A stretch of 64,000 nucleotides of DNA from Calothrix sp. NIES-2100 (lineage in GTDB: Bacteria; Cyanobacteriota; Cyanobacteriia; Cyanobacteriales; Nostocaceae), in assembly GCF_002368195.1 (NCBI RefSeq), contig NZ_AP018178.1, positions 5,980,145 to 6,044,144 on the forward strand, read 5' to 3'. A program made the translations under genes and the position numbers. Positions 36,223 through 45,611 of this stretch are shown here, piece by piece. Under the pieces are notes generated by a model. That model was not told where the DNA came from. It ran no database searches and saw nothing but the letters and a program-made list of their open reading frames with translations. Positions within the stretch are counted from its first letter, which is position 1; every line of letters begins with the position of its first letter.

Positions 36223-36654
36223 CTAATACTTATTTAAAACAAAGCCCAAGCTTATACCCAATCCTGTTCCCAATATCATTGAGAGAAAATATATTCCAGC
36301 TTTGCGCCAATTGTACTCACTGGTAAACATGAACCGAAAAGCTATCATATAACCCATCAAAAATAAACCTAAGTAAAATACCAGCATAATCAAATCGAAA
36401 ATGCTGCCGTCTGAACCGGAAGAACTTGATATGGTGTCAGATGAGGACAATGTATCAAAAATATATGCTATTGAAAGACCTGCAAAGGGTAGGAGAATCA
36501 ACCCAGAAATGGCGGCGGAAATCATTGACCATTGAATGTCTTTTTGCCAAGCGATCAATAAAGTACCAGTAGTAAAAGATAGAAATAAAAATATTAATGT
36601 TGAGTGCTTGATTCGATGTTGCTCGGTGGATAATCTTGTTTTGTTGAGCTTCAT
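36223..36654 (-). CDS. Small integral membrane protein, unknown function
   Basis: There are 143 residues with about four hydrophobic helices (STLIFLFLSFTTGTLLIAW, MISAAISGLILLPFAGLSIAYIF, IMLVFYLGLFLMGYMIAF, GIYFLSMILGTGLGISLGFVL). A Ser-rich loop (SSSDTISSSSGSDGS) separates helices two and three. No family is recognised. It is divergent from the capK-like gene. Confidence 0.6.
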   Translation of the reverse strand: MKLNKTRLSTEQHRIKHSTLIFLFLSFTTGTLLIAWQKDIQWSMISAAISGLILLPFAGLSIAYIFDTLSSSDTISSSSGSDGSIFDLIMLVFYLGLFLMGYMIAFRFMFTSEYNWRKAGIYFLSMILGTGLGISLGFVLNKY

Positions 36655-36747
36655 GGCTACATTGCCTTTTTGGTAGCACCTTTGCTAGAAAAGACCAAAA
36701 AACCCCTGGTAGGCAGGGGGGATATCAACTCTAGGAGGTCGTATTAT

Positions 36748-36773
36748 ATCTATCTATCACCCCCTAGATAGAT
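36748..36773. promoter_or_regulatory. Dyad in the capK-like promoter region
   Basis: Arms ATCTATCT (36748-36755) and AGATAGAT (36766-36773) flank a C-rich loop. It lies about 75 bp before the capK-like start and could be an operator or hairpin. Confidence 0.4.
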
Positions 36774-36848
36774 GATTATGCAAATTCGCAAAAAAAGATT
36801 CGCCCCAAAGGGACTAGGGACTCGGCGCCTTTTCTGGGAAAAAGCATC

Positions 36849-38369
36849 ATGAACAGCACATCACAACAGCAACGAGCAATTACAGCATTTGGGGATTTTG
36901 TGTCTACACCCCTAGACACCTTACTACAACAGCATCTAGAAACACCAACGGAATCAGCAGTTTTGGCTTTATTTCAGGATGTAGTTGCTCATGTCCCAGC
37001 TTATCAAGCTTTTCTCAGAGAACAGGGAATCGATCCGGCGACGATCCAGAGTTTAGCGGATTTTCAAAATTTACCCGCGATCGCCAAAGATAATTATATC
37101 TCCCGTTATCCTCTCGCTGATTTGTGCTGCAATGGGCAGTTATCAGAATGCGACATGATCGCCGCTTCTTCCGGTTCCACAGGTAAACCGACATTTTGGC
37201 CGCGTTTCTTCGCCGATGAACTGCAAATCGCCACCCGCTTTGAGCAGATTTTTCACGACAGTTTTTATGCAGATACCAGACGCACCTTAGCCGTGATTTG
37301 CTTCACCTTGGGTACATGGGTAGGGGGAATGTTTACCACTAATTGCTGTCGCTATCTGGCTAGCAAAGGTTACCCTGTAACTGTCATTACTCCGGGAAAT
37401 AATAAAGAAGAAATCTTCCGGGTTGTCCAGGAACTCGGCTCAGGATTTGACCAAGTTGTATTATTGGGATATCCACCGTTTCTCAAAGATGTGATTGATA
37501 CAGGTATTGCTCGCGGTGTGCAATGGCAGCAATATCATATTAAGTTAGTGATGGCGGGAGAAGTATTCAGTGAAGAATGGCGGAGTTTGGTTGCCCAAAG
37601 GATAGGTGCGTCAAATCCCTGCTATGACTTTGCATCACTTTACGGAACTGCTGATGCAGGTGTATTAGGTAATGAAACCCCCTTGAGTATCTGCATTCGG
37701 CGTTTTTTAGCCCAACAGCCAGATGCAGCCAAAGCTTTATTTGGTGAATCTCGTCTACCAACACTGGTACAATTTGACCCCATCAGTCGGTTTTTTGAAG
37801 CCCAGGATGGCTCATTGCTGTTTTCGGGAAACAACGGAATTCCTTTGGTGCGTTATAACATTTTAGATACCGGCGGGATTATTAGTTATGATGCCATGCT
37901 CCAGTTCTTAAGAGAATGGGGATTTGATCCACTCCAGGATGAACATCTCTGCGTTGCTAAAGAGCCAGCTAGAGGAATTCGCGCCCTACCTTTTGTTTAT
38001 ATCTTCGGACGTTCTAACTTTACAGTTTCTTACTTTGGCGCAAATATCTACCCCGAAAATGTCACAGTTGGATTAGAGCGATCGCCAATTCCCGAATGGG
38101 TAACAGGTAAATTTGTCTTGCAAGTGAAAGAAGACGCAGACAAAAACCGCTTCTTATCTATAGTTGTAGAGTTAGCACCGGGAGTAGAAGCAAGCGTTGA
38201 GAAAAGAGATGCGATCGCATCTTCCATTCTCTCCCAACTTTTACGTCTCAACAGCGAGTTTGCTAACTACGTTCCCCAAGAATATCAAACGCCACAGGTT
38301 ACATTAGCACCCACAGGCGATCCAGAATATTTCCCCATTGGCGTCAAGCATCGTTATACCCGCAAGTGA
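36849..38369 (+). CDS. CapK/PaaK-like adenylate-forming enzyme
   Basis: There are 506 residues. The AMP-binding P-loop AASSGSTGKPTFWPR is near residue 105, with a later YDFASLYGTADAG motif near 258 and VRYNILDTGG near 335. The C-terminal third (FGRSNFTVSYFGANIYPENV) matches the phenylacetate-CoA ligase/CapK group. Such proteins occur in polysaccharide clusters, where a CoA or acyl-adenylate reaction may modify sugars or acceptors; the substrate here is unknown. It leads the exopolysaccharide gene cluster but is separated from the Wzz gene by 309 bp. Confidence 0.8.
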   Translation: MNSTSQQQRAITAFGDFVSTPLDTLLQQHLETPTESAVLALFQDVVAHVPAYQAFLREQGIDPATIQSLADFQNLPAIAKDNYISRYPLADLCCNGQLSECDMIAASSGSTGKPTFWPRFFADELQIATRFEQIFHDSFYADTRRTLAVICFTLGTWVGGMFTTNCCRYLASKGYPVTVITPGNNKEEIFRVVQELGSGFDQVVLLGYPPFLKDVIDTGIARGVQWQQYHIKLVMAGEVFSEEWRSLVAQRIGASNPCYDFASLYGTADAGVLGNETPLSICIRRFLAQQPDAAKALFGESRLPTLVQFDPISRFFEAQDGSLLFSGNNGIPLVRYNILDTGGIISYDAMLQFLREWGFDPLQDEHLCVAKEPARGIRALPFVYIFGRSNFTVSYFGANIYPENVTVGLERSPIPEWVTGKFVLQVKEDADKNRFLSIVVELAPGVEASVEKRDAIASSILSQLLRLNSEFANYVPQEYQTPQVTLAPTGDPEYFPIGVKHRYTRK

Positions 38370-38381
38370 AGGATGAAATTA

Positions 38382-38416
38382 CTGTTGACTGTTGACTGTT
38401 GACAAATGACAAATTA
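38382..38416. repeat. Five heptamers (three CTGTTGA, then CAAATGA, CAAATTA)
   Basis: Short tandem heptamer run immediately after the capK-like gene, in perfect register. Confidence 0.8.
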
Positions 38417-38419
38417 TTT

Positions 38420-38450
38420 TATCCATCTGGATAGCCAGGTGGATAGTCGG
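38420..38450. promoter_or_regulatory. Three TGGATA boxes upstream of the Wzz-like gene
   Basis: TATCCA-TC-TGGATA forms a dyad at 38420-38433 and a further TGGATA lies at 38440-38445. The 18-bp core GGATAGCCAGGTGGATAG recurs with three changes at 54562-54579, upstream of the GT26 gene. The shared spacing suggests a common regulator of the two polysaccharide units. Confidence 0.45.
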
Positions 38451-38678
38451 ATTTATTACCCAGGATACTATCTCTGTGAAAAATGAGCATAGCCATCAGA
38501 TAGTGTTGGCGATCGCAGATCTTGTAGCAAAATTTAACAAGACTGGTAAATTCAAAAGTATATGTAACCAAAACCTATGTATACAAGTATTTTCAGGCAA
38601 TAAGCGGATCTACAGTTATTGCATAATGCCGTTTAGCCTCTGGAATGCCATCATTTTCTGAATTTTAGAGGATTGTTC

Positions 38679-40091
38679 ATGACTAATTGGATAGAAATCT
38701 CCACCGGATACTCTGGTAAGTTAGGCAGATCAGCAGCAAAAAAAGGACATTGGCAATCTTTCTTGCTTTTAGGGGTAACTACCAATTTAGTTTTTTGGCT
38801 GTCAGCTTTTTTATATTTAAAATTTACGCCACCAACTTATACCAGTAAATCGGCGATTAATTTACCAGGGGCAACTTCCAACGCTAATGTTAATTTACCA
38901 GGCATTGGTCAAGCTTCTTACGAAAATTCATCTCCCTATGCTTCTAGTTCTAATCAAGACCCTAGGGAGAATTATAAATTCATTGCTGAAAGCGAATCTG
39001 TACTCGAAGCTGCATCTGCTCAACTCAATATGTCACCAGAAGAGTTTGGTGAACCCAGGATTAAAGTATTAGATAACACCACAATCATGCAGGTTGAGTT
39101 TAAAGGAACAACTCCAGAAGCAGCGCAGAATAAATCCTACGCTTTTTACGCAGCACTGGAAGCGAAACTTAATGAATTAAGAATTCAAGAAGCGGTGAAA
39201 AAAGATGTAGGTTTTCAAAATTCTCTCAATGCTTCCCAGAAAAAATTGCAAGCAGCTCAACAACGTCTTTCTAATTACAAAGCTAGTTCCGGTTTGAACT
39301 CTGACGAGCAAATTAAAGAACTAACAATCAATATTGAACAACTCAGGAGACAAAAAGCCGACATATTATCTCAACAACAACAAGCCAATACTCGTCTCCA
39401 ACAATTATCAACTAATTTAAAATCATCTGCATCACAAGCTACAGATGCTTTTGCTCTGCAAACAGACCAGATATTTCAACAGAATTTAAAAAACTATAGC
39501 GACTCTAGTGCGGCTTTGGTAGTTTTAGAATCTAAATTTTTCCCTACCCATCCCACAGTAATTGCAGAAAAAGCCAAGCTAGAAGCTGCTCAACAGGCCT
39601 TATTAGCACGCAGTCAATCAATTTTAGGAAGACCAGTTAGTCTAGCTAGTCTTAAGGCTTTAAACCTGAGTAGCAATAACTATGGTACTGATCCTCGCCA
39701 AAGTCTCTTCCAAGAATTAGTGAAAGTTCAAGCAGATCAAAAAGGATTTGCATCTCAAGCACAAACAATCGATCAGCAAATTACCCAGCTTGAGGCTAGG
39801 TTGAAAACTCTTGCACAGAAAGAATCTAATTTAGATGCATTAAAACGGGATATGCAAGTTGCAGAAGCCGTCTTTTCCTCAACTTTAACTAGATTAGATA
39901 TTGGTAAATCAAATGCTTTTGGTTCTTACCCATTTATTCAAATTCTCTCAGAACCTAGCTTACCTACCAGTCCTAGTGAGCCGAAGAAAGCATTTGTTTA
40001 TTTAGGAGCGAGTGTGGCTTCCCTGTTGACAACTACTGGTTTTGTATTACTTTGGTTACGCCTTAGTAAACGCAAAACTTCTGATAGTTAA
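38679..40091 (+). CDS. Wzz/GumC-like polysaccharide chain-length protein
   Basis: There are 470 residues from ATG 38679, with AGAGGA seven bases upstream. The N-terminal helix SFLLLGVTTNLVFWLSAFLYL is followed by a Wzz domain (YTSKSAINLP), a long coiled coil (about residues 170-255 and 340-400; QKKLQAAQQRLSNYK) and a C-terminal helix near 445-463. There is no tyrosine-kinase domain. It should set chain length in a Wzx/Wzy-type polysaccharide pathway in the cytoplasmic membrane. Confidence 0.88.
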   Translation: MTNWIEISTGYSGKLGRSAAKKGHWQSFLLLGVTTNLVFWLSAFLYLKFTPPTYTSKSAINLPGATSNANVNLPGIGQASYENSSPYASSSNQDPRENYKFIAESESVLEAASAQLNMSPEEFGEPRIKVLDNTTIMQVEFKGTTPEAAQNKSYAFYAALEAKLNELRIQEAVKKDVGFQNSLNASQKKLQAAQQRLSNYKASSGLNSDEQIKELTINIEQLRRQKADILSQQQQANTRLQQLSTNLKSSASQATDAFALQTDQIFQQNLKNYSDSSAALVVLESKFFPTHPTVIAEKAKLEAAQQALLARSQSILGRPVSLASLKALNLSSNNYGTDPRQSLFQELVKVQADQKGFASQAQTIDQQITQLEARLKTLAQKESNLDALKRDMQVAEAVFSSTLTRLDIGKSNAFGSYPFIQILSEPSLPTSPSEPKKAFVYLGASVASLLTTTGFVLLWLRLSKRKTSDS

Positions 40092-40174
40092 AAATTTCGT
40101 TCTTCTCTCTGCGCCTTCTGCGTAATTGGCGGTTCGTTAAAAAAAATTGATTTTCATAACATAACTTTAGGTGA

Positions 40175-41437
40175 ATGAAACCGCAAAATTTAGAAGAAAA
40201 AATAGTTTGGTACTCTATAATCGGAACCTATGTTTTATATTTTCTGGGAGCCTACTACATTTATGTATCTCTAATTGCTTGGTTGTTAAGTTTCTACCTA
40301 ATCATAAAAATTTGTCGTCAACAAACAGACACACAAGATGAAGAGAAAGTCAATATATCCTTGACTATCTGGGTATGGATAATTTCCATGTTAGTCATGG
40401 AAATTACAGTAATTATGGCGCATCTAGACTTTGATTTAGGTTTAGGAAAAATAATTACTACCACAATTAATTGGGCGAGAACCTGGGCTTATTTAGCTTT
40501 ATTCCCCCTAATAGGTTGTCTAAATATCCGACCACAAATAATTTACCGAGCAGTTTGTATTCTCGGCTTACAAAGTTTAATTATCCTCCCCATTTGCTAC
40601 CTTTTATATACCTTACACTTTCCCCATAATTTATATATTTCTCCCCTCAAAGCCATTGGCGGAAATGATATAGCTTATTACACTGTTGGTCTTTATGGTT
40701 TTGAAGCAGAAACCCAGCAAACTCGTCTAAAATTATTTGCACCTTGGGCACCGGCGTTGGGAATGGTAGCGAATATACATTTCATTCTCGCCTGTCAAGA
40801 AACAAACAAAAAATGGCGATTAATTGGTGCGATCGCTTCCATAGCTTTAATCGTCAATTCATTCTCGCGATTAGGAATGCTATGTTTGGTAACTGTTCCC
40901 TTAATCACTTGGTTTTTAGTCAATTTTTACAAAGCTGAAGTCCAAATTTTCACAGGAATAGCAAGTTTTATAGCAGGGATTGTTGCTACCCAATTAATCA
41001 ATTATTTCCAAACATTTAAAGAACAATTTCTCAAAGCGCGAGCGAGTTCTTCACGGGTGCGAGAAATTTTGGGACGGATAGCTTTAGAGCGTTGGGGAGA
41101 AGCACCGATATGGGGTCACGGAATTGTAGAGACAACCGGGCCTGCTATTACAGCATTTATGCCCATTGGTACTCATCACACTTGGTTCAGTCTACTCTTT
41201 GAAAAAGGAATGGTGGGATACATTGCATTAGTATGTCCTTTAGTCTGGAGTTTTATTGCTTTAGTTTATAAAGCTCACAAATATCAGCTTGCTAAAATCT
41301 GTTTAAGTATGCTTTTAGTGATTTTTTTATATACTTTTGGTGAACGAATTGAAACTTTAACATACATCTATTGGCCTGGTTTAGTAATATTTGGTATTGC
41401 TTTACAAGAACAGAAATTTTTCAGCCTAAAATTATGA
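40175..41437 (+). CDS. Wzy / O-antigen ligase-like polymerase
   Basis: This 420-residue polytopic protein has about ten helices. A large loop with FSRLGMLCLV and, later, WGEAPIWGHGIVETTGP...GTHHTWFSLLFEKG is typical of the O-antigen ligase/polymerase (PF04932) superfamily. It would polymerise repeat units or ligate glycan at the periplasmic face. Its TGA overlaps the ATG of the following glycosyltransferase (ATGA), indicating translational coupling. Confidence 0.85.
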   Translation: MKPQNLEEKIVWYSIIGTYVLYFLGAYYIYVSLIAWLLSFYLIIKICRQQTDTQDEEKVNISLTIWVWIISMLVMEITVIMAHLDFDLGLGKIITTTINWARTWAYLALFPLIGCLNIRPQIIYRAVCILGLQSLIILPICYLLYTLHFPHNLYISPLKAIGGNDIAYYTVGLYGFEAETQQTRLKLFAPWAPALGMVANIHFILACQETNKKWRLIGAIASIALIVNSFSRLGMLCLVTVPLITWFLVNFYKAEVQIFTGIASFIAGIVATQLINYFQTFKEQFLKARASSSRVREILGRIALERWGEAPIWGHGIVETTGPAITAFMPIGTHHTWFSLLFEKGMVGYIALVCPLVWSFIALVYKAHKYQLAKICLSMLLVIFLYTFGERIETLTYIYWPGLVIFGIALQEQKFFSLKL

Positions 41438-42465
41438 ATAAACCTAAAGTATTACATATTGTTGGTGATAAAAAAATTGGCGGTGTTCGCTCTTGTTTGC
41501 ACACTTCTATAGCTTCAAGAGAGTTAAATCAGTGGGATTTTCTCGTCTTACCGATGACAGAAGCTCCTAGTGTAGTCAAAACCTGGAAGCCTGATTTGAT
41601 TGTTATTCACTATGCATGTACTTGGTCGCAGCTTCCCCAGTTGTTAGCTTACAGTCAAACTTCTAAAATCCTGATTCACGAGCATAATTACTCTGAAGGC
41701 TTCACTCAAACAGTTCCTTCCCGAAAACGATTTGAGTTGCTACTTAAACTATCTTATGGTGTGAGTAATCAAGTAGTAGCCGTTTCTCAAGCCCAAGGTC
41801 AATGGATGCTGGAAAAACAGCTAGTTTCTCCCCAGAAATTAACAGTAATTCAACAGTGTCCATTGCTGGATAATTTCTTGACTGTTACCCCAAAACTGAT
41901 TGATCGTCCTCTAATTTTAGGTGCGTATGGCAGATTTTGTGTGCAGAAAGGATTTGATGTCTTACTACAAGCAATCAAATTAATTCCTGACGTACCAATT
42001 CAACTTTACATTGGCGGGGAAGGCCCGGATGAGTCAGAACTCAAGCAATTAGCTCAAGGTTTAGATAACGTGAAATTTGTGGGACGAATTGATGACGTTC
42101 CGGCTTTTTTGCAAACTTGCGATGTTGTCGTCATTCCCTCTCGTTGGGAACCTTGGGGTAATGTTTTTCGCGAAGCTAAAGCCGCAGCGAAACCAGTAAT
42201 TGCTTCTCAAGTAGACGGTTTAGTCGAGCAAATGACAGATTGTGGGCTTTTAGTTCCGCCAGATAACCCCGAAAAACTCGCTCAAGCGATCGCATCTTTG
42301 ATTACTCTACCCCAGACGCAGTTAGAAACCTGGGGTAAGAACGGTAGAGAGTCAGTCAAGGATGCATGGAAAGAGTATTTGAGTAAGTGGAAAACTTTAC
42401 TTTCAGAGATTACCTACCTTGATGGGCGGAATCAAGAAAAAAAATTAGTGGAAATAAGCAAGTAA
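41434..42465 (+). CDS. Glycosyltransferase, GT4 family
   Basis: There are 343 residues from ATG 41434, overlapping the previous stop by four bases. The N-terminal Rossmann domain has HIVGDKKIGGVRSCLHTS. The C-terminal GT-B domain has GAYGRFCVQKGFDVLLQAIK, LYIGGEGPDESELKQLA and PSRWEPWGNVFREAKAAAKPVIAS with the conserved EPWG...E nucleotide-sugar motif. It adds a sugar to the lipid-linked repeat unit at the cytoplasmic face. Confidence 0.9.
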   Translation: MNKPKVLHIVGDKKIGGVRSCLHTSIASRELNQWDFLVLPMTEAPSVVKTWKPDLIVIHYACTWSQLPQLLAYSQTSKILIHEHNYSEGFTQTVPSRKRFELLLKLSYGVSNQVVAVSQAQGQWMLEKQLVSPQKLTVIQQCPLLDNFLTVTPKLIDRPLILGAYGRFCVQKGFDVLLQAIKLIPDVPIQLYIGGEGPDESELKQLAQGLDNVKFVGRIDDVPAFLQTCDVVVIPSRWEPWGNVFREAKAAAKPVIASQVDGLVEQMTDCGLLVPPDNPEKLAQAIASLITLPQTQLETWGKNGRESVKDAWKEYLSKWKTLLSEITYLDGRNQEKKLVEISK

Positions 42466-42489
42466 TTTGAGGGAGCTAGAAAAAGAATT

Positions 42490-44316
42490 ATGGCAGGATT
42501 ATACGTAACTATAGGTGATAGTAATAGTGAACGGATCGCCGCCGCCGCTGAACGTCTCACCTTTTTTCCAGATGAGTATAGAGAGATTATTGTCGAGCCA
42601 GATTTAGCGATCGCTTGGGTAAGTCAAGATGAACCCGGCTTATTTGCACCAGCATTTCACAGCGCTACTGGTGTCCGGGTGATGACATCTGGACGAGTAG
42701 CGTGGGATGAATCAGAATGGCAAAGAGCAGAAAAGCTAAATCAATATAGCGGTGGTTTAAGTAATCGGCTCATACTAGATCAATATCTCTCTGGGGGAGT
42801 CAGTGCTGTGGAACGCCATAACGGCTCAGCTGCACTCCTAATCTATGATCCAAGAGAGAAACAGATTCATTTATTCTCCGATCACTTTGGTTTTTATCCT
42901 TTATTTTTATATCAACCCCAAACTATCGAGGGTTGTGTAATTTCCTCATTTCCCGAAGCGATCGCTGATGATCCAGCAGTTACAGTTAGTCTAGATCCTG
43001 CTTCGATGGCGGAGTTTCTTTGGCAATGGAAAGCCACTCCTCCCCATACCTATTACCAAGAAATCAAATATGCTGGTGCAGCTACTCACTCAGTATGGAA
43101 CTTAGCACAAAAGACTTACCATTGTCGGGAATATTGGCAGCCTTTTCAAGAGGAGTTGTATACGAGTTTACCCGAAGCTGCTGATGCCCTAGAGCAAGCA
43201 GTACGTCACAGCGTCTATATCCGCACCTTACCGCGATTAAGTCCGGTTGTTAGCTATACCAGTGGTGGGTTAGATTCACGGGTAGTGCTATTTACCGCCG
43301 CCGATCCTACTTCTGTCATCGGGTTTAATCTCTACGATGTTTTTAACCAAGAAGCGGCGATCGCTAAACAGTTATGTCAAACAGCGGGCGCTAAATATGT
43401 TGGCTTTGCGAGGGATGATGATTATTATCCTCGCTGGATGCGTCCTGGTGTGAAGATTTCGGGGGCGATGTGGTCTTTGGAAGATAACCACTTTTTAGGA
43501 ACTAGGGAAGAAATTCGTAAATTAGGAACTAACACAGTACTTAGCGCCTGCTTAATTGATGATTTCTTTAAAGGATACAATCTCGATTACTCAGATTATG
43601 GGATGTTTGGGCGTAAGCTACCTTTAGCTCGCCTCAAATCTCAACGGGAAGAAGGCTTCAGAAAATTTTATCCTGATTCTCGACCTTCGATGTTTGCCAA
43701 GTTGATGGAAGAGCGCCAACAGGAGTGGTTTGCTGGAGTTCCCATACAGCTAGGAAATGATCGCGATCGCCTCCGTGCTGAAGATAAACGAGTGCGTCCT
43801 GTATGTTACGGCCCTGCTTTATCTGGGCCTGTAATGTTTCGTATTTTACCTTACGATGCCTTCTTAGCAGATAAAGCGATCGCCGATTGCTACAGTCGCA
43901 TTCCCCCCAAGTGGAAATTAAACGCCGTCGTCTGGGGAGAAGTCGTCTCCCGAATTTGTGGAAATTCCATTGTCGATGCTAACTATGGCTGGAAACCTGG
44001 TGTTTCTAGTGTGGAAAAACTGATGATTTTTACCAGAGATTGGTTCCGACGACGCTTAGGGTTAATTCCGAAATTTCAAAATAAAGGCCCAGCTACAGAT
44101 GGTTCTTGGCCGGAATTAGGCTGGTATATTCGCCATAGCGCCATAATCCGAGATATGTGGGAAACCACCTCGACAAGCGATCGCCAACTAATGACAGATT
44201 TATGGGGTAGTAATCCTTGGCAAAAATCCCTCGATCAATGGGCTGAAGATCCCTATGATTTCTTCCGTGTCGCCACCATGCTCAATTATTGGGCTGTCCG
44301 TCGGGAGGCGAAATAG
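42490..44316 (+). CDS. Asparagine-synthetase-like protein without the glutaminase cysteine
   Basis: There are 608 residues. The N-terminal half resembles a class II glutamine amidotransferase fold (ERHNGSAALLIYDPREKQIHLFSDHFGFYPLFLY), but residue 2 is Ala instead of the catalytic Cys. The C-terminal half has the PP-loop SYTSGGLDSRVVLF near residue 255 that binds ATP. It could form an amide on a sugar or acceptor using free ammonia or another amine. Such proteins are common in polysaccharide clusters. Its TAG overlaps the GTG of the flippase gene by one base. Confidence 0.85.
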   Translation: MAGLYVTIGDSNSERIAAAAERLTFFPDEYREIIVEPDLAIAWVSQDEPGLFAPAFHSATGVRVMTSGRVAWDESEWQRAEKLNQYSGGLSNRLILDQYLSGGVSAVERHNGSAALLIYDPREKQIHLFSDHFGFYPLFLYQPQTIEGCVISSFPEAIADDPAVTVSLDPASMAEFLWQWKATPPHTYYQEIKYAGAATHSVWNLAQKTYHCREYWQPFQEELYTSLPEAADALEQAVRHSVYIRTLPRLSPVVSYTSGGLDSRVVLFTAADPTSVIGFNLYDVFNQEAAIAKQLCQTAGAKYVGFARDDDYYPRWMRPGVKISGAMWSLEDNHFLGTREEIRKLGTNTVLSACLIDDFFKGYNLDYSDYGMFGRKLPLARLKSQREEGFRKFYPDSRPSMFAKLMEERQQEWFAGVPIQLGNDRDRLRAEDKRVRPVCYGPALSGPVMFRILPYDAFLADKAIADCYSRIPPKWKLNAVVWGEVVSRICGNSIVDANYGWKPGVSSVEKLMIFTRDWFRRRLGLIPKFQNKGPATDGSWPELGWYIRHSAIIRDMWETTSTSDRQLMTDLWGSNPWQKSLDQWAEDPYDFFRVATMLNYWAVRREAK

Positions 44317-45611
44317 TGGTGACAAAAGTTGCAAATTTCGCCCATACTCTCAAACACAAATTCTCCACCAACCAGCTAATTCGTAATCTTAGCTGGTTGG
44401 GTTCAGCAGAAATTATTAACCGGGTGTTTCGTCTAATTACAACTGTTGTTGTCGCCCGGTTGCTAAATCCTTATGACTATGGTTTAGCAGCCATAGTCTT
44501 AACCACCAATGAATTTATCAGAGTTTTTACTAGTAATGGCATTTGGGCTAAGTTAGTTCAAGCCGATCAAAAAGATATCCAAGAATTGAGCCAAACTGCA
44601 TATTGGTTAAATTGGTTAGTCTGTGGCGCATTGTTTTTGATTCAATGTCTTGTTGCTTTTCCTGTAGCTTGGATATATAAAGATAACCAAGTTATTCTGC
44701 CAATTTGTGTAATTGCTTTCGTATATTTAATAATTCCCTTTGGACTAATACAAGCATCACTTATTCAAAGAGAAAATAAAATGCATGTGATGGCATTTGC
44801 CGGGGGATTTACTACTTGCGTAGATAATATTCTCGCCATCATTTTGGCATTTTCAGGCTGGGGAATGTGGGCAATGGTTTTGCCTAAAGTCTTCATAGCG
44901 CCAATTTGGGTATTTATTTATTATAGCAATCACAAATGGCGACCCAGCAAAGCAGTTACTTTTACTAAGTGGCAAGAAATAGTTCATTTTAGTAAAAGTA
45001 TTTTAGGTGTTGAAATTTTAGCAACTTTGCGAAATAATTTAGATTACCTAATTGCTGGGCGATTTTTAGGAGTTGAAGCTTTAGGGATATATTATTTTGC
45101 CTTTAATGCCGGATTGGGAATTAGTTTAAGCATAATTAATGCTATAGATACAGCCTTATTCCCCCATTTTTGCAGTTTCAAGTCAGACCCAGAAAAATTT
45201 AAGCATAATTATCTCAAGAGTTTAAAAACAATTGCATTCATCATTATTCCCTTAGTTCTGTTGCAATCGACACTAGCACCTGTTTACGTACCAATTGTTT
45301 TTGGCAAAAAATGGCTAGCAGCTATCCCAATTTTGATTTTAATTTGTCTGTCAGCCATCCCCCGTCCTTTTGCTAATGCAGCTTCTCAAAGTTTATGGAC
45401 ATTAGATAAACCCCACTGGGACTTGCGGTGGAATTTGGTTTTCACAGCTATTTTTGCTACAGCCTTATTCATAGGTGTGCAGTGGAATATCTTAGGACTG
45501 GCGATCGCAGTTTTAGTCGCTCATGCGATCGCTCTCCCCATCTATACATTTGTGGTCACCTTATTTGTGCTGAAACAACAGCCTAACAAACATGAGGTAG
45601 TTGCAAAATGA
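44316..45611 (+). CDS. Wzx-like oligosaccharide flippase
   Basis: There are 431 residues from GTG 44316, with GGGAGG seven bases upstream; GTG 44319 is also possible, and the frame extends to 44289. It has about 12-14 helices. The N-terminus NLSWLGSAEIINRVFRLITTVVVARLLNPYDYGLAA is the classic polysaccharide-exporter start. It moves lipid-linked repeat units across the membrane. It overlaps the first GT2 gene by four bases (ATGA). Confidence 0.9.
   Translation: MVTKVANFAHTLKHKFSTNQLIRNLSWLGSAEIINRVFRLITTVVVARLLNPYDYGLAAIVLTTNEFIRVFTSNGIWAKLVQADQKDIQELSQTAYWLNWLVCGALFLIQCLVAFPVAWIYKDNQVILPICVIAFVYLIIPFGLIQASLIQRENKMHVMAFAGGFTTCVDNILAIILAFSGWGMWAMVLPKVFIAPIWVFIYYSNHKWRPSKAVTFTKWQEIVHFSKSILGVEILATLRNNLDYLIAGRFLGVEALGIYYFAFNAGLGISLSIINAIDTALFPHFCSFKSDPEKFKHNYLKSLKTIAFIIIPLVLLQSTLAPVYVPIVFGKKWLAAIPILILICLSAIPRPFANAASQSLWTLDKPHWDLRWNLVFTAIFATALFIGVQWNILGLAIAVLVAHAIALPIYTFVVTLFVLKQQPNKHEVVAK

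Larger units (their letters stand above)
38370..38678. other. Spacer upstream of the Wzz-like gene
   Basis: It starts with an AAGGATGAAATTACT repeat fragment and CTGTTGA/CAAATGA heptamers (38382-38416), then a TGGATA-box cluster (38420-38450). A 61-codon frame at 38476-38661 has no family resemblance and is not called as a gene. Confidence 0.6.

Noticed and set aside
38476..38661. 61-codon ORF before the Wzz-like gene
   Set aside because: No good RBS, no recognisable fold, and it lies in a likely promoter region.
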